Origin: Solirubrobacter sp963792915
Lineage (GTDB): Bacteria; Actinomycetota; Thermoleophilia; Solirubrobacterales; Solirubrobacteraceae
DNA length: 64,000 bases
Direction of reading: 5' to 3'
NCBI GenBank assembly: GCA_963792915.1
Contig: CAWBYD010000003.1
Span: 1,736,001-1,800,000 of the forward strand
In this document: positions 52,776-60,555 of the stretch, piece after piece
How positions within the stretch are numbered: position 1 is the first letter of the stretch
How the letters are laid out: each line of letters starts with the position of its first letter
The notes under the pieces: model-generated
What the model was told of the DNA's origin: nothing
Seen by the model: only the letters and a program-made list of their open reading frames with translations
The model's database searches: none
Translations under genes and position numbers: made by a program

Positions 52776-53623
52776 GCCTCGCGGCCGCGCTCGGATTTCT
52801 CGCCGCCGCCGCCGCGGTGCTGGGCACGTGGGAGGTGCTCGCCGCCGTCGAGCGGACGCGGGTGGCGACGGCGCTCGCTCGGGCGGTCGCGCCGCTCGTC
52901 CGCGCCGGGCGCGAGGGCGTGGCCCCGACGGCGCCCGAGCGGCGGCGCCTGGCCGTGTTGGCGGCGTGCACGCTGGCGGCCGCGGGGTGGCTGGTGGGCG
53001 GGATCGCCGCGGCGCTGCTCGCCGGGGTGGCCGGACCGGCGCTCGCGACGGCGCTCGTACGCGCGCGGCGCCGGCATTTCCGGGCCGCGCTCGCGGCGTC
53101 GGCGCCGCTGGTCGCGCGCGTGCTCGCCGACGCGCTCTCGGCCGGCCATTCGGTGCGCAACTCGCTGACCGTCGCGGGTGCGGGCGTGCCGGGCGCCGCC
53201 GGGCACGAACTGCGCGCGGCCGCGCGGGCGCTCGCGCTTGGCGCGCGCACGGAGACCGTGCTCGAGCGCCTGCGCGCGCGGGCCGCGTCCCCGGCATGGG
53301 ACTCGCTGGTCGCCGGCGTACTGCTCCAGCGCGATGCGGGCGGCGACCTGCCCGCCCTGCTGCGCGAGCTCGCGGGCGCCCTCGAGGCCGCCGCGCGCCA
53401 GGATCGCGAGGCGCTCGCGGCGATCGCGCAGGCCCGCGCCACCGCGCGGATCGTGCTCGGCCTGCCGCTCGGCGCCGCCGTCATCGCCGAGCTGGCCAGC
53501 CCCGGCTTCGTCGCGAACCTCGTCGCGGATCCCGTGGCGGCCACGCTCACCGCGCTCGCGCTCGCCCTGCAGGTGGTCGCGCTCGTGGCCGTCCGCCGCC
53601 TCACCCGCGCGACGCTCCGATGA
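52772..53623 (+). CDS. tadB: TadB-type pilus assembly inner-membrane protein
   Basis: A 283-residue membrane protein of the type II secretion F family. Two N-terminal helices precede the cytoplasmic T2SSF domain (about 100-220: FRAALAASAPLVARVLADALSAGHSVRNSLTVAG, LLQRDAGGDLPALLRELAGALEAAARQDREALAAIAQARATARIVLGLP), and two helices close it. With TadC it forms the membrane platform driven by CpaF. The GTG at 52772 overlaps the preceding linker stop; the end shares ATGA with the next linker. Confidence 0.85.
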   Translation: MSLAAALGFLAAAAAVLGTWEVLAAVERTRVATALARAVAPLVRAGREGVAPTAPERRRLAVLAACTLAAAGWLVGGIAAALLAGVAGPALATALVRARRRHFRAALAASAPLVARVLADALSAGHSVRNSLTVAGAGVPGAAGHELRAAARALALGARTETVLERLRARAASPAWDSLVAGVLLQRDAGGDLPALLRELAGALEAAARQDREALAAIAQARATARIVLGLPLGAAVIAELASPGFVANLVADPVAATLTALALALQVVALVAVRRLTRATLR

Positions 53624-53760
53624 CCGCCGCGCACGCGCGGCGGCACGCAGCGGCGACGGCGAGCGCGGCTGGCGGGCGGGCGACTCGCCTGTGCGGCGCG
53701 CCGCGCGCTCGGGCGCCGGTGGGCGACGCTCGCGACGCGGCGACGAGGGCGCCGCGGTGA
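53620..53760 (+). CDS. Coupled linker ORF between tadB and tadC
   Basis: A 46-codon ORF with ATG in the tadB stop (ATGA) and a stop in the tadC start (GTGA). The product is Ala/Arg-rich (MTAAHARRHAAATASAAGG..., ...DAATRAPR) with one Cys. It has no homology to the other two linkers that I can see, only the same composition and the same overlaps. Confidence 0.4.
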   Translation: MTAAHARRHAAATASAAGGRATRLCGAPRARAPVGDARDAATRAPR

Positions 53761-54554
53761 GCGCGCTGCTCGCGTTCGGCGCCGCCGTCGCTGCCGTCGC
53801 CGGCTGCGCCGAGCTGCTGCGCACGATCCGGCCGCGCCGCCCGCGCCTCGGCCTGCTCGTCCGCCTGGGCGCGCGCGTCGGCCTGCGCGGCTCCGGCGGC
53901 CTGGCGGGGCGGGTCGCGGCGGCCGGACTCGACCGCCCGGTCGGCGAGGTCGTCGCGCTGCAGTCGGGGATGGCGCTGACGGCATGGCTCGCCGCGCTTC
54001 CGCTCGCGACGGCCGCGCCCGGCCGGCTCGCGATCCTGATCTTCCTCGGCGCACCCGTCGCGGGCTACCTCATCCCCGAGTACGGGCTGCGGCGGCGGGC
54101 GCGCAGGCGGGCCCGCGTGATGGAGCACGAGTTGCCCGACGTGCTCGACCTCCTACGGGTCGCGATCGCGGCCGGCCTGGCGCCGCGGCGGGCGCTCGCC
54201 GAGGTCGGCCGCCGGCACCCCGGCGAGCTCGCGCGCGAGCTCAACCGCGCGGCGGCGCGCGCGGCCATGGGGGAGCCGATCGAGCTCGCGCTGGACGGGC
54301 TCGAGGCGCGCTGTCCCGCCGCCGGCGTGCCCCCGCTGGTCGCCGCGCTGCGTCGCGCCGAGCGCCACGGCGCGCCGCTCACCGGGACGCTCGCCGCCCT
54401 GGCCGCCCAGGCGCGCTCGCGCCGAGCGGTGCGCCGCACGGAGCTCGCCGCGCGCGCCGCGCCGAAGATCCAGCTCGTCGTCGCCCTGCTGCTCGTCCCA
54501 GCCGTGCTGCTGCTCGTCGCCGCCGCGATCGTGCCCGCGCTGGTGGGCGCGTGA
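53757..54554 (+). CDS. tadC: TadC-type pilus assembly inner-membrane protein
   Basis: A 265-residue T2SSF-family membrane protein. Hydrophobic segments lie near 1-20, 65-105 and 240-265; the T2SSF core is HELPDVLDLLRVAIAAGLAPRRALAEVGRRHPGELARELNRAAARAAMGEPIELALDGLE and PLTGTLAALAAQARSRRAVRRTELAARAAPKIQLVVALLLVPAVLLLVAA. It ends the visible Tad operon; no pilin, prepilin peptidase or TadZ gene follows. GTG start at 53757. Confidence 0.85.
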   Translation: MSALLAFGAAVAAVAGCAELLRTIRPRRPRLGLLVRLGARVGLRGSGGLAGRVAAAGLDRPVGEVVALQSGMALTAWLAALPLATAAPGRLAILIFLGAPVAGYLIPEYGLRRRARRRARVMEHELPDVLDLLRVAIAAGLAPRRALAEVGRRHPGELARELNRAAARAAMGEPIELALDGLEARCPAAGVPPLVAALRRAERHGAPLTGTLAALAAQARSRRAVRRTELAARAAPKIQLVVALLLVPAVLLLVAAAIVPALVGA

Positions 54555-54607
54555 GCGGGTCCGGCCGGTGACCCGCGCCCGCGCCGCGCGAGGGGTAGCG
54601 TGCAGGC

Positions 54608-55570
54608 ATGCGCTGCTTCATCCCGCCATACGTGCTGGAGCAGCTCGGGCGCACGGAGCAGCTCGAGCGTGACGCGGCACTCCGGGCGGCCCGCGCGAGA
54701 GCGCCGCAGCCGCACGCGGAGGCGGCCGCCGCCGGCCTGAGCCGCACCGTCCGCGACGCGCAGCACGGAGAGGACGGACCCGTCGTGCGCGAGGAGGGCG
54801 GCGCGCCCACCGGCGACGCCGCGGCCGACGAGGCCTACGACGGCCTCGGGGCGACGTACACGTTCTGGAAGGACGTCTTCAACCGCGACTCGATCGACAA
54901 CCGCGGCTTGCCGCTGGTCGCGATCGTCCACTACGAGACCGACTACGACAACGCGTTCTGGGACGGCGAGAAGATGGTCTTCGGCGACGGTGACGGCGAG
55001 CAGTTCAACCGCTTCACGATCGACCTCGACGTGATCGGCCACGAGCTCGGACACGGCATCACCCAGACCGAGAACAACCTCACCTACCAGGGGGAGCCCG
55101 GCGCGCTGAACGAGTCCTATTCCGACGTCTACGGCTCGATGGTGCAGCAGTACCACGACAACCAGACCACGGAGCAGGCCAACTGGCTGATCGGCGACCA
55201 GCTCGTGCTGCCCGGCTTCCCCGGCAAGGCGCTGCGCTCGATGAAGGCGCCGGGCACGGCCTACGACGGCGACCCGCAGCCCGACAACTACGCCGACTTC
55301 GTCACCACCACCGACGACAGCGGCGGCGTTCACATCAACTCCGGGATCCCCAACAAGGCGTTCTACACGCTCGCGGCGGCCCTCGGCGGCCACTCGTGGG
55401 AGCGCGCCGGCGCCATCTGGTACGCGACCGCGAGCCGGATCGCCTCCACCACCACGTTCAAGCAGTTCGCCACTTCGACCCACCAGACCGCCCAGCAGAC
55501 GTACGGCTCAGACAGCCAGGAGGCCCAAGCGGTGGCAGGCGCGTGGGAGGCCGTGGGGCTTTCCGTGTGA
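54608..55570 (+). CDS. Protealysin-like M4 metallopeptidase
   Basis: A 320-residue thermolysin-family protease without a signal peptide. The short propeptide carries the protealysin-type motif CFIPPYVLEQL. The zinc site is His145-Glu146-x2-His149 (HELGH) with third ligand Glu169 in NESYSD; the catalytic His is in GGVHINSGIPNKAFY. Such proteases act in or are released from the cytoplasm after self-cleavage of the propeptide. TAGCGT (54596-54601) ends 6 nt before the ATG (leaderless). The stop overlaps an emfourin-type inhibitor gene. Confidence 0.92.
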   Translation: MRCFIPPYVLEQLGRTEQLERDAALRAARARAPQPHAEAAAAGLSRTVRDAQHGEDGPVVREEGGAPTGDAAADEAYDGLGATYTFWKDVFNRDSIDNRGLPLVAIVHYETDYDNAFWDGEKMVFGDGDGEQFNRFTIDLDVIGHELGHGITQTENNLTYQGEPGALNESYSDVYGSMVQQYHDNQTTEQANWLIGDQLVLPGFPGKALRSMKAPGTAYDGDPQPDNYADFVTTTDDSGGVHINSGIPNKAFYTLAAALGGHSWERAGAIWYATASRIASTTTFKQFATSTHQTAQQTYGSDSQEAQAVAGAWEAVGLSV

Positions 55571-55830
55571 CCCGCGTCGTGCTCAGGCGCAGCGGCGGCT
55601 TCGCCGGCATCACGAAGTCCGCGGACACCGACGAGCTCCCTCCCGAGGTCGCGGCGGAGATCGCGAAACTCGCCGAGAACGTCCGCCTGGAGCCAAATCC
55701 TGGCCCCATTCTGCCCGACAGCTTCATCTATGACCTGCAGGTCGCAGACCAGCACGTGCGGGTCTCCGAACACGCCGTGCCGGCACCGCTGCGGCCGCTG
55801 CTGGACCGCCTGAAGCGCGAGTTGCGCTAG
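55567..55830 (+). CDS. Emfourin-type protealysin inhibitor
   Basis: An 87-residue protein starting MTRVVLRRSGGFAGI and containing LPPEVAAEIAKLAENV and DSFIYDLQVADQHVRVSEHAVP, matching the emfourin family, small cytoplasmic inhibitors of protealysin-like M4 proteases. The GTG at 55567 overlaps the protease stop (GTGA), the usual arrangement, so the cell makes inhibitor with the protease and avoids self-digestion. The match is by motif and context, not alignment. Confidence 0.8.
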   Translation: MTRVVLRRSGGFAGITKSADTDELPPEVAAEIAKLAENVRLEPNPGPILPDSFIYDLQVADQHVRVSEHAVPAPLRPLLDRLKRELR

Positions 55831-56013
55831 CCCTCGGCGCGGGCGCGCCGATTCCTCCCGCGTGATCGCCGCGCCCTGCACAACCCGGTGCAGTGACGCG
55901 ATCTGCAGTGGTGCCTGCACGAGCGGTGCTTCGCGTGCTTGAAGGAAACACCTGCAAAGCAACCACTTTGCGGCGCATCCTCATGCAAGGTGGGAAGCGA
56001 AGCGGGTTCTGTG

Positions 56014-56046
56014 TTGCAGAGTGGGACGTTGTGGGGTACTTTGGTG
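56014..56046 (+). promoter_or_regulatory. mraZ promoter with MraZ-binding repeats
   Basis: TTGCAG (56014-56019), a 17-bp spacer and TACTTT (56037-56042) form a vegetative promoter. Overlaid are three 5-bp direct repeats at 10-bp period: TGGGA (56022-56026), TGGGG (56032-56036) and the weaker TGGTG (56042-56046). MraZ binds TGGGN repeats separated by 5 bp, so the gene should be autorepressed. The boxes sit in the spacer and on the -10. Confidence 0.75.
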
Positions 56047-56059
56047 AAGCGAAGCCGGT

Positions 56060-56096
56060 CCGGGGTGGCGGGGCTCCTCCCACTCCGCCACCCCGG
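56060..56096 (+). other. Leader hairpin of mraZ with an anti-SD-like loop
   Basis: CCGGGGTGGCGG (56060-56071) and CCGCCACCCCGG (56085-56096) form a perfect 12-bp stem. The 13-nt loop contains CTCCTCCC (56074-56081), which mimics the 3' end of 16S rRNA. It lies about 20 nt after the predicted transcription start and 30 nt before the TTG of mraZ. Confidence 0.6.
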
Positions 56097-56126
56097 ATCG
56101 ACTGACCTCGCTGATGGAAATGCGCC

Positions 56127-56561
56127 TTGGCCTTCACCGGCACCTTCGAACACAACCTCGACGCCAAACACCGGCTGACGATCCCGTCGAAGTTCAGGGC
56201 GGCACTCAGCGGAGGCGTCTACCTCTCACGCGGGGTGGAGAAGTGCGTGTCGCTGTATCCCACCGAGACCTACACCGAGATCGCCGACGCAGCCCTGGCC
56301 AAGGCCAGCCCGATGTCCCGCGAGGGGCGCGAGCTGCGGCGCGTGCTCTACGCAAGCGCCTTGGAGACGGAATTGGACTCGGCCGGGCGCGTGACGCTGA
56401 CGCCGAAGTTCCTGGAGCACGCCGGGATCGACCGCGAGGTCGTGATCACCGGCGTCGGCGAGTGCCTCGAATTGTGGGACCGCTCGGCCTGGGAGGCCTA
56501 CGACACCGACCTCACGGCGCGTGCGTCGGAGCTCACTGAGTCCATTGGCCATCCTGATTGA
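56127..56561 (+). CDS. mraZ: Division/cell-wall cluster repressor MraZ
   Basis: A 144-residue AbrB-like DNA-binding protein with two SpoVT/MraZ repeats: FTGTFEHNLDAKHRLTIPSKFRAAL and ALETELDSAGRVTLTPKFLEHAGID (motif DxxGRxxxP in the second). It represses the dcw operon by binding TGGGN repeats upstream of itself. The start is a rare TTG at 56127, giving MAFTGTFEHN; no ATG fits the family N terminus. Expression from TTG and the leader hairpin suggests low, controlled translation. Confidence 0.93.
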   Translation: MAFTGTFEHNLDAKHRLTIPSKFRAALSGGVYLSRGVEKCVSLYPTETYTEIADAALAKASPMSREGRELRRVLYASALETELDSAGRVTLTPKFLEHAGIDREVVITGVGECLELWDRSAWEAYDTDLTARASELTESIGHPD

Positions 56562-56562
56562 C

Positions 56563-57507
56563 ATGCCCCAGATCCACGTCCCGGTCCTCGCGGGCGAGCT
56601 GATCGAGGCGCTCGACCCGCAGCCGGGCCAGATCGCCGTCGACTGCACGCTCGGCGCCGGCGGTCACGCGCGGCTGGTCGCCGAGCGCCTCGGCCCGAGC
56701 GGGACGCTGATCGCGATCGATCGCGACCCGACCGCCGAGGCCTCGTTCGCCGAGCTCGCGGCCGAGGTGTCCTGCGAGACGCGCTTCGTGCGCGCGGACT
56801 TCGTGAGCGGGCTTGCACAACTGATCGACGAGGGCCTGCGCGCCGACGCCGTCTACATGGACCTCGGCATGAGCTCGATGCAGGTCGACAACGCGGAGCG
56901 CGGGTTCTCCTACGCGTACGACGCGCCGCTCGACATGCGCATGGACCCGTCGCAGCCGCTGACCGCGCGCGAGATCGTGAACACTTGGGACCGCCGCCGG
57001 CTCGCGCGCACGCTGCGCGAGTACGGCGAGGAGCGGTTCGCGGACCGGATCGCCGGCGAGATCGTGCGCCGGCGCGGCGCGCATGACCTGACCACGACGT
57101 TCGAGCTCAACGACGCGATCAGCGCGGCGATCCCCGCGCCCGCGCGGTTCGCCGGCGGGCATCCGGCCAAGCGAACGTTCCAGGCGATCCGGATCGCCGT
57201 CAACGGTGAGCTCGCGCAGCTCGATGAGGCGCTGCCGCTCGCGTGGGACGTGCTGCGCGTCGGCGGCCGCGCCGCGGCGATCTCCTTCCACTCGCTCGAG
57301 GACCGGCGCGTGAAGCGCTTCTTCGCCGCGAGAGCCCAGGGCTGCATCTGCCCGCCCGACCTTCCCGTCTGCGGCTGCGGCCGCACGCCCGAGGCGGAGC
57401 TCGTCCACCGGCGTTCGATCGCTCCGACGCCCGGCGAGGTCGCCGCCAACCCGCGTTCGAAGTCGGCCCGCCTGCGGGCCGCCCGCAAGCTCAGCGAGGT
57501 GCGCTAG
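56563..57507 (+). CDS. rsmH: 16S rRNA (cytosine-1402-N4)-methyltransferase RsmH
   Basis: A 314-residue methyltransferase that methylates C1402 of 16S rRNA in the ribosomal P site. It begins MPQIHVPVLAGELIEAL, with the SAM motif VDCTLGAGGHARLVAERLGPSGTLIAIDRDP, then VYMDLGMSSMQVDNAERGFSYAYDAPLDMRMDP and, at the end, FHSLEDRRVKRFFAARA with C-x7-C-x-C. The ATG begins 1 nt after the mraZ stop. Longer in-frame starts exist but would overlap mraZ. Confidence 0.95.
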   Translation: MPQIHVPVLAGELIEALDPQPGQIAVDCTLGAGGHARLVAERLGPSGTLIAIDRDPTAEASFAELAAEVSCETRFVRADFVSGLAQLIDEGLRADAVYMDLGMSSMQVDNAERGFSYAYDAPLDMRMDPSQPLTAREIVNTWDRRRLARTLREYGEERFADRIAGEIVRRRGAHDLTTTFELNDAISAAIPAPARFAGGHPAKRTFQAIRIAVNGELAQLDEALPLAWDVLRVGGRAAAISFHSLEDRRVKRFFAARAQGCICPPDLPVCGCGRTPEAELVHRRSIAPTPGEVAANPRSKSARLRAARKLSEVR

Positions 57508-58281
57508 ATGGCCCAGCACGCAACCGCCCGCCGCACGGCGCCGATCCACCCGCGCCGCCTGTCCGGCCCCATGCGGCGTCCGGCGCCGGCCGTCGCGCTG
57601 CCGGCGCCGAGCCTGTTCGAGCGCGTCCGCGCGCTCCCCGAGCATCGCCTGATCGACCGTCTGCTGCGCGGGCGGGTCTGCATCTGGCTGATCGGCGTGA
57701 TGCTGGGCGGGATCGTCGCGATGCAGGTGTCGCTGCTGCGCCTCAACGCGGGCATCTCGCGCGCCGTGCAGACGCAGGACACGCTGGTGCGCGAGAACGC
57801 GGATCTCGAGTCGACGGTGACCGAGCTCACCGGCTACGACCGCGTGCGCGCCGCCGCCGCCAAGGACAACATGATCGACCCGCAGGCCGGCGACACGCCA
57901 TACGTGACCGCGCGTCCGGGGATCGATCCGGGACTCGCGCTCAAGCGTATGCGCCCCCCGAGCCCCGTGGCGCGCGAAGTGATGGCCAACCACGGCAAGC
58001 TGCCCGGCGCGCTCGCCACGGGGTCCTCCGTATCTGGCGCCACGTATGCCACGTCGAATACGGCCGCGTCCGCTACGGGCACGTCCGTAGCGACGTCCGC
58101 GGCCACGGGCACCGCAACGTCCGGGGCCGTGACACCGGGCGCCACGCCCTCGTCCGTGGCGACGCCGACCGCCACGCCACCCCCTGCGGCCACCGGGACG
58201 CCCGTTCCCACGGCCACGCCGCCCGCCACCGGCGCACTGCAGGGCTCGCCCGCGACCGGAACGCCGGTCGGTCAGGGCTAG
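57508..58281 (+). CDS. ftsL: FtsL-like division protein with a long low-complexity tail
   Basis: A 257-residue single-pass membrane protein in the ftsL position. About 45 N-terminal residues are Arg/Pro-rich, one helix (ICLWLIGVMLGGIVAMQ type, about 52-70) is followed by a short coiled coil (LRLNAGISRAVQTQDTLVRENADLESTVTEL), the FtsL hallmark. The last roughly 95 residues are Ala/Thr/Pro/Gly-rich (ATGTSVATSAATG, ATPTATPPPAATG) and extracytoplasmic, far longer than in typical FtsL (about 100-130 residues). It starts directly after rsmH and ends 5 nt before ftsI. Confidence 0.8.
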   Translation: MAQHATARRTAPIHPRRLSGPMRRPAPAVALPAPSLFERVRALPEHRLIDRLLRGRVCIWLIGVMLGGIVAMQVSLLRLNAGISRAVQTQDTLVRENADLESTVTELTGYDRVRAAAAKDNMIDPQAGDTPYVTARPGIDPGLALKRMRPPSPVAREVMANHGKLPGALATGSSVSGATYATSNTAASATGTSVATSAATGTATSGAVTPGATPSSVATPTATPPPAATGTPVPTATPPATGALQGSPATGTPVGQG

Positions 58282-58286
58282 GCGCG

Positions 58287-59945
58287 GTGCAGCTCGTCGA
58301 GCGGCGCATCGGCTTCCTCTTCGCGGTCTTCCTCCTGCTGCTCGGCGTCGGCGCCGCCAAGGCGGCCTGGCTCGGCGTCGTCAAGGCGCCCGTGCTCAAG
58401 CGCGCCGCCGTGACCCAGCAGGAGGCGAACATCACCGTCCCCGCGCGGCGCGGCGCGATCACCGACGCCAACGGCATCGAGCTCGCGGTCTCAGAGCCCG
58501 CGGTGGACATCGCGGCGACCCCGTACCTGGTGACCGACGCGACCAAGGCCGCGCGCGCGCTCGCACCGATCCTGCAGAAGCCCGAGGACGCGCTGCTGCG
58601 CGCGCTCGCCCGCCGCGACACGGGCTTCGTCTACCTCGCCCGCCACGTGCCCGCCGCGCGCGCGGACCAGGCCTCCAAGCTCAAGCTCGCCGGGCTCGAG
58701 TTCATCCCGCAGTACAGCCGCACGTACCCGCGCGACTGGATGGCCGCGCAACTGCTCGGCAGCGTCGGCACCGACGGCAACGGCCTGGGCGGGCTCGAGT
58801 ACTCGCTCGACAAGCGCCTGCGCGGCCGCGACGGCGAGCGCCGGCTGGTCAAGGACGCGATGGGCCAGCCGATCGAGATCTCCAACACCAGGCCCGTCGA
58901 GTCCGGCCACACGGTCAAGCTCACGCTCGACGCGCACCTGCAGGACCAGGCCGAGGCCGTGCTCGCCGAGGTCGGCGCGACGTGGCGGCCGAAGGGCGCG
59001 ACCGCGATCGTGATGGACCCCAACAGCGGCGCCGTGCTGGCGCTCGCCAACTGGCCGCGGGTGAACGCCAACGCGCTCGGCGACTCGCCTCCCTACGCGC
59101 GCGGGAACCGCGCCATCAACACGAACTACGAGCCGGGCTCCACGTTCAAGGCGTTCACCGTCGCGGCCGCGCTCGAGGAGCACAAGATCACGCCCGACAC
59201 GCCGTTCAGCATCCCGCCCGTGCTGGCCGTCGCCGACCGCAAGATCACCGACGCCGAGGATCACGGCTACGAGACGCTGACCACGCGCGGCATCCTCGAG
59301 AAGTCGTCCAACATCGGCGCCGTTCTGATCGCCCGCAAGGTCGGCACGAGCAGCTTCGATTCGTGGATCCACCGCTTCGGCTTCGGCAAGCCGACCGGGG
59401 TCGACCTGCCCGGGGAGGAGCGCGGCATCGTCACGCCGCTCGCGCTGTACTCGGGCGCGAGCATGGGCAACCTGCCGATCGGCCAGGGCATCGCCGTGAC
59501 GCCGATGCAGATGGCCGCCGCCTACGCGGCGATCGCCAACGGCGGCATCCTGCGCGCGCCGCACATCGTGGCGTCGATCGGCGGCCGTCCGACGGCGGCG
59601 CCCAAGGGCAGGCGCGTGATCTCCGAGGCGACCGCGGCCTCGCTGCGCTCGATGCTCGAGGGCGTGCTCGGCCCCGGCGGCACGGCCACCGGCGCCGCGA
59701 TCAAGGGCTACACGCTGGCCGGCAAGACCGGCACCGCGCAAAAGGCGGATCCGCTGGGCGGCTACTCGAAGACCAAGTACGTCGCGTCGTTCGTCGGCTT
59801 CGCCCCCGCGGCACATCCCAAGCTGCTCGTCACCGTGATGGTCGACGAGCCCAAGGGCCAGATCTACGGCGGCCAGGTCGCGGCGCCGGCCTGGCGCGAG
59901 ATCGTCAACTTCGCGCTCGGGTATCTGAAGATCTCGCCGCGATAG
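58287..59945 (+). CDS. ftsI: Septal peptidoglycan transpeptidase FtsI (PBP class B)
   Basis: A 552-residue class B penicillin-binding protein cross-linking septal peptidoglycan. An N-terminal helix (FLFAVFLLLLGVGAAKAAWLGVV) anchors it, the dimerisation/pedestal region has RRGAITDANGIELAVSEPAVDI, and the transpeptidase domain has the SxxK at Ser285-Thr-Phe-Lys288, SxN at Ser340-Ser-Asn342 and KTG at Lys480-Thr-Gly482. No PASTA repeats. GTG start at 58287. In most actinobacteria murE follows directly; here a TetR/acyl-CoA dehydrogenase module intervenes. Confidence 0.95.
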   Translation: MQLVERRIGFLFAVFLLLLGVGAAKAAWLGVVKAPVLKRAAVTQQEANITVPARRGAITDANGIELAVSEPAVDIAATPYLVTDATKAARALAPILQKPEDALLRALARRDTGFVYLARHVPAARADQASKLKLAGLEFIPQYSRTYPRDWMAAQLLGSVGTDGNGLGGLEYSLDKRLRGRDGERRLVKDAMGQPIEISNTRPVESGHTVKLTLDAHLQDQAEAVLAEVGATWRPKGATAIVMDPNSGAVLALANWPRVNANALGDSPPYARGNRAINTNYEPGSTFKAFTVAAALEEHKITPDTPFSIPPVLAVADRKITDAEDHGYETLTTRGILEKSSNIGAVLIARKVGTSSFDSWIHRFGFGKPTGVDLPGEERGIVTPLALYSGASMGNLPIGQGIAVTPMQMAAAYAAIANGGILRAPHIVASIGGRPTAAPKGRRVISEATAASLRSMLEGVLGPGGTATGAAIKGYTLAGKTGTAQKADPLGGYSKTKYVASFVGFAPAAHPKLLVTVMVDEPKGQIYGGQVAAPAWREIVNFALGYLKISPR

Positions 59946-59963
59946 TGAATCACCGTTCATACT
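59946..59963. promoter_or_regulatory. Candidate TetR operator and promoter
   Basis: The inverted repeat TGAA-N6-TTCA (59946-59959) overlaps a -10-like CATACT (59958-59963) 10 nt before the TetR ATG, directly after the ftsI stop. TetR repressors commonly use such short dyads to repress themselves; here it would also shut off the dehydrogenase that overlaps the TetR gene. Confidence 0.5.
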
Positions 59964-59973
59964 AAGCGGCGAG

Positions 59974-60555
59974 ATGCCCTATCGACCGACCGAGGTGACT
60001 CGCGCGCGCGACGCCGCCGCCCGCGCGGCCGTGCTGCAGGCGGCGCTCGACCAGCTCGCCGAGGGCGGCTACGCGTCGGCCTCGGTGGCCGGGATCGCCC
60101 GCCGCGCCGGGCTGGCCACCGGCTCGGTCTACCGCCACTTCTCCGGCAAGGGCGAGCTGTTCGCCGAAGCGTTCCGGCTCGCGGCCCAGCGCGAGGTCGA
60201 CGTGCTGCGGGCGCTGCGCGGGGACACGCTGGCCGAGCGCCTCGCCGCGTGCGTGGAGACCTTCGTGCGCCGCGCGCTGGCCGAGCCGGTGCGCGCCTAC
60301 GCGCTGATCGCCGAGCCCGTCGATCCCGTGATCGAGGCTGAGCGCCTGCGCTTCCGGCGCGCCTACGCGGACCTGTTCGCGCAGCTGCTCACCGGCGTGG
60401 CGCTGGACGCGGACCTGGCGGCGACCGCGATCGTCGGCGCGCTCGCCGAGGCGCTCGTCGGCCCGCTGGCGCGCCGCGACGCCGACCCCGCCGCGCTGAT
60501 CGCCGGCCTCCAGACCTTCGTCCTGTCCGCAGTGGGAGTGAACGATGCGCGTTGA
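59974..60555 (+). CDS. TetR-family transcriptional repressor
   Basis: A 193-residue TetR protein. The DNA-binding domain is ARAAVLQAALDQLAEGGYASASVAGIARRAGLATGSVYRHFSGKGELFAEAF, with a ligand domain typical of acyl-CoA-responsive members. It overlaps the next gene (AidB-like dehydrogenase) by 11 bp, forming an operon. The inverted repeat just upstream is its likely operator. Both genes are inserted in the dcw cluster between ftsI and murE. Confidence 0.9.
   Translation: MPYRPTEVTRARDAAARAAVLQAALDQLAEGGYASASVAGIARRAGLATGSVYRHFSGKGELFAEAFRLAAQREVDVLRALRGDTLAERLAACVETFVRRALAEPVRAYALIAEPVDPVIEAERLRFRRAYADLFAQLLTGVALDADLAATAIVGALAEALVGPLARRDADPAALIAGLQTFVLSAVGVNDAR

Larger units (their letters stand above)
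55831..56126 (+). other. Intergenic region upstream of mraZ
   Basis: These 296 bp hold no gene I believe. From left to right: a small hairpin CTGCAC-AACCCG-GTGCAG (possible terminator of the inhibitor gene), a stretch of TGCAG/CTGCAC repeats, the mraZ promoter with MraZ boxes (56014-56046), and a strong leader hairpin (56060-56096). The mraZ mRNA leader is about 75-80 nt. Confidence 0.6.

Noticed and set aside
55893..56105. A 70-codon ORF in the region upstream of mraZ
   Set aside because: It runs through the mraZ promoter and leader hairpin; codon pattern is not coding-like and no ribosome site precedes it.
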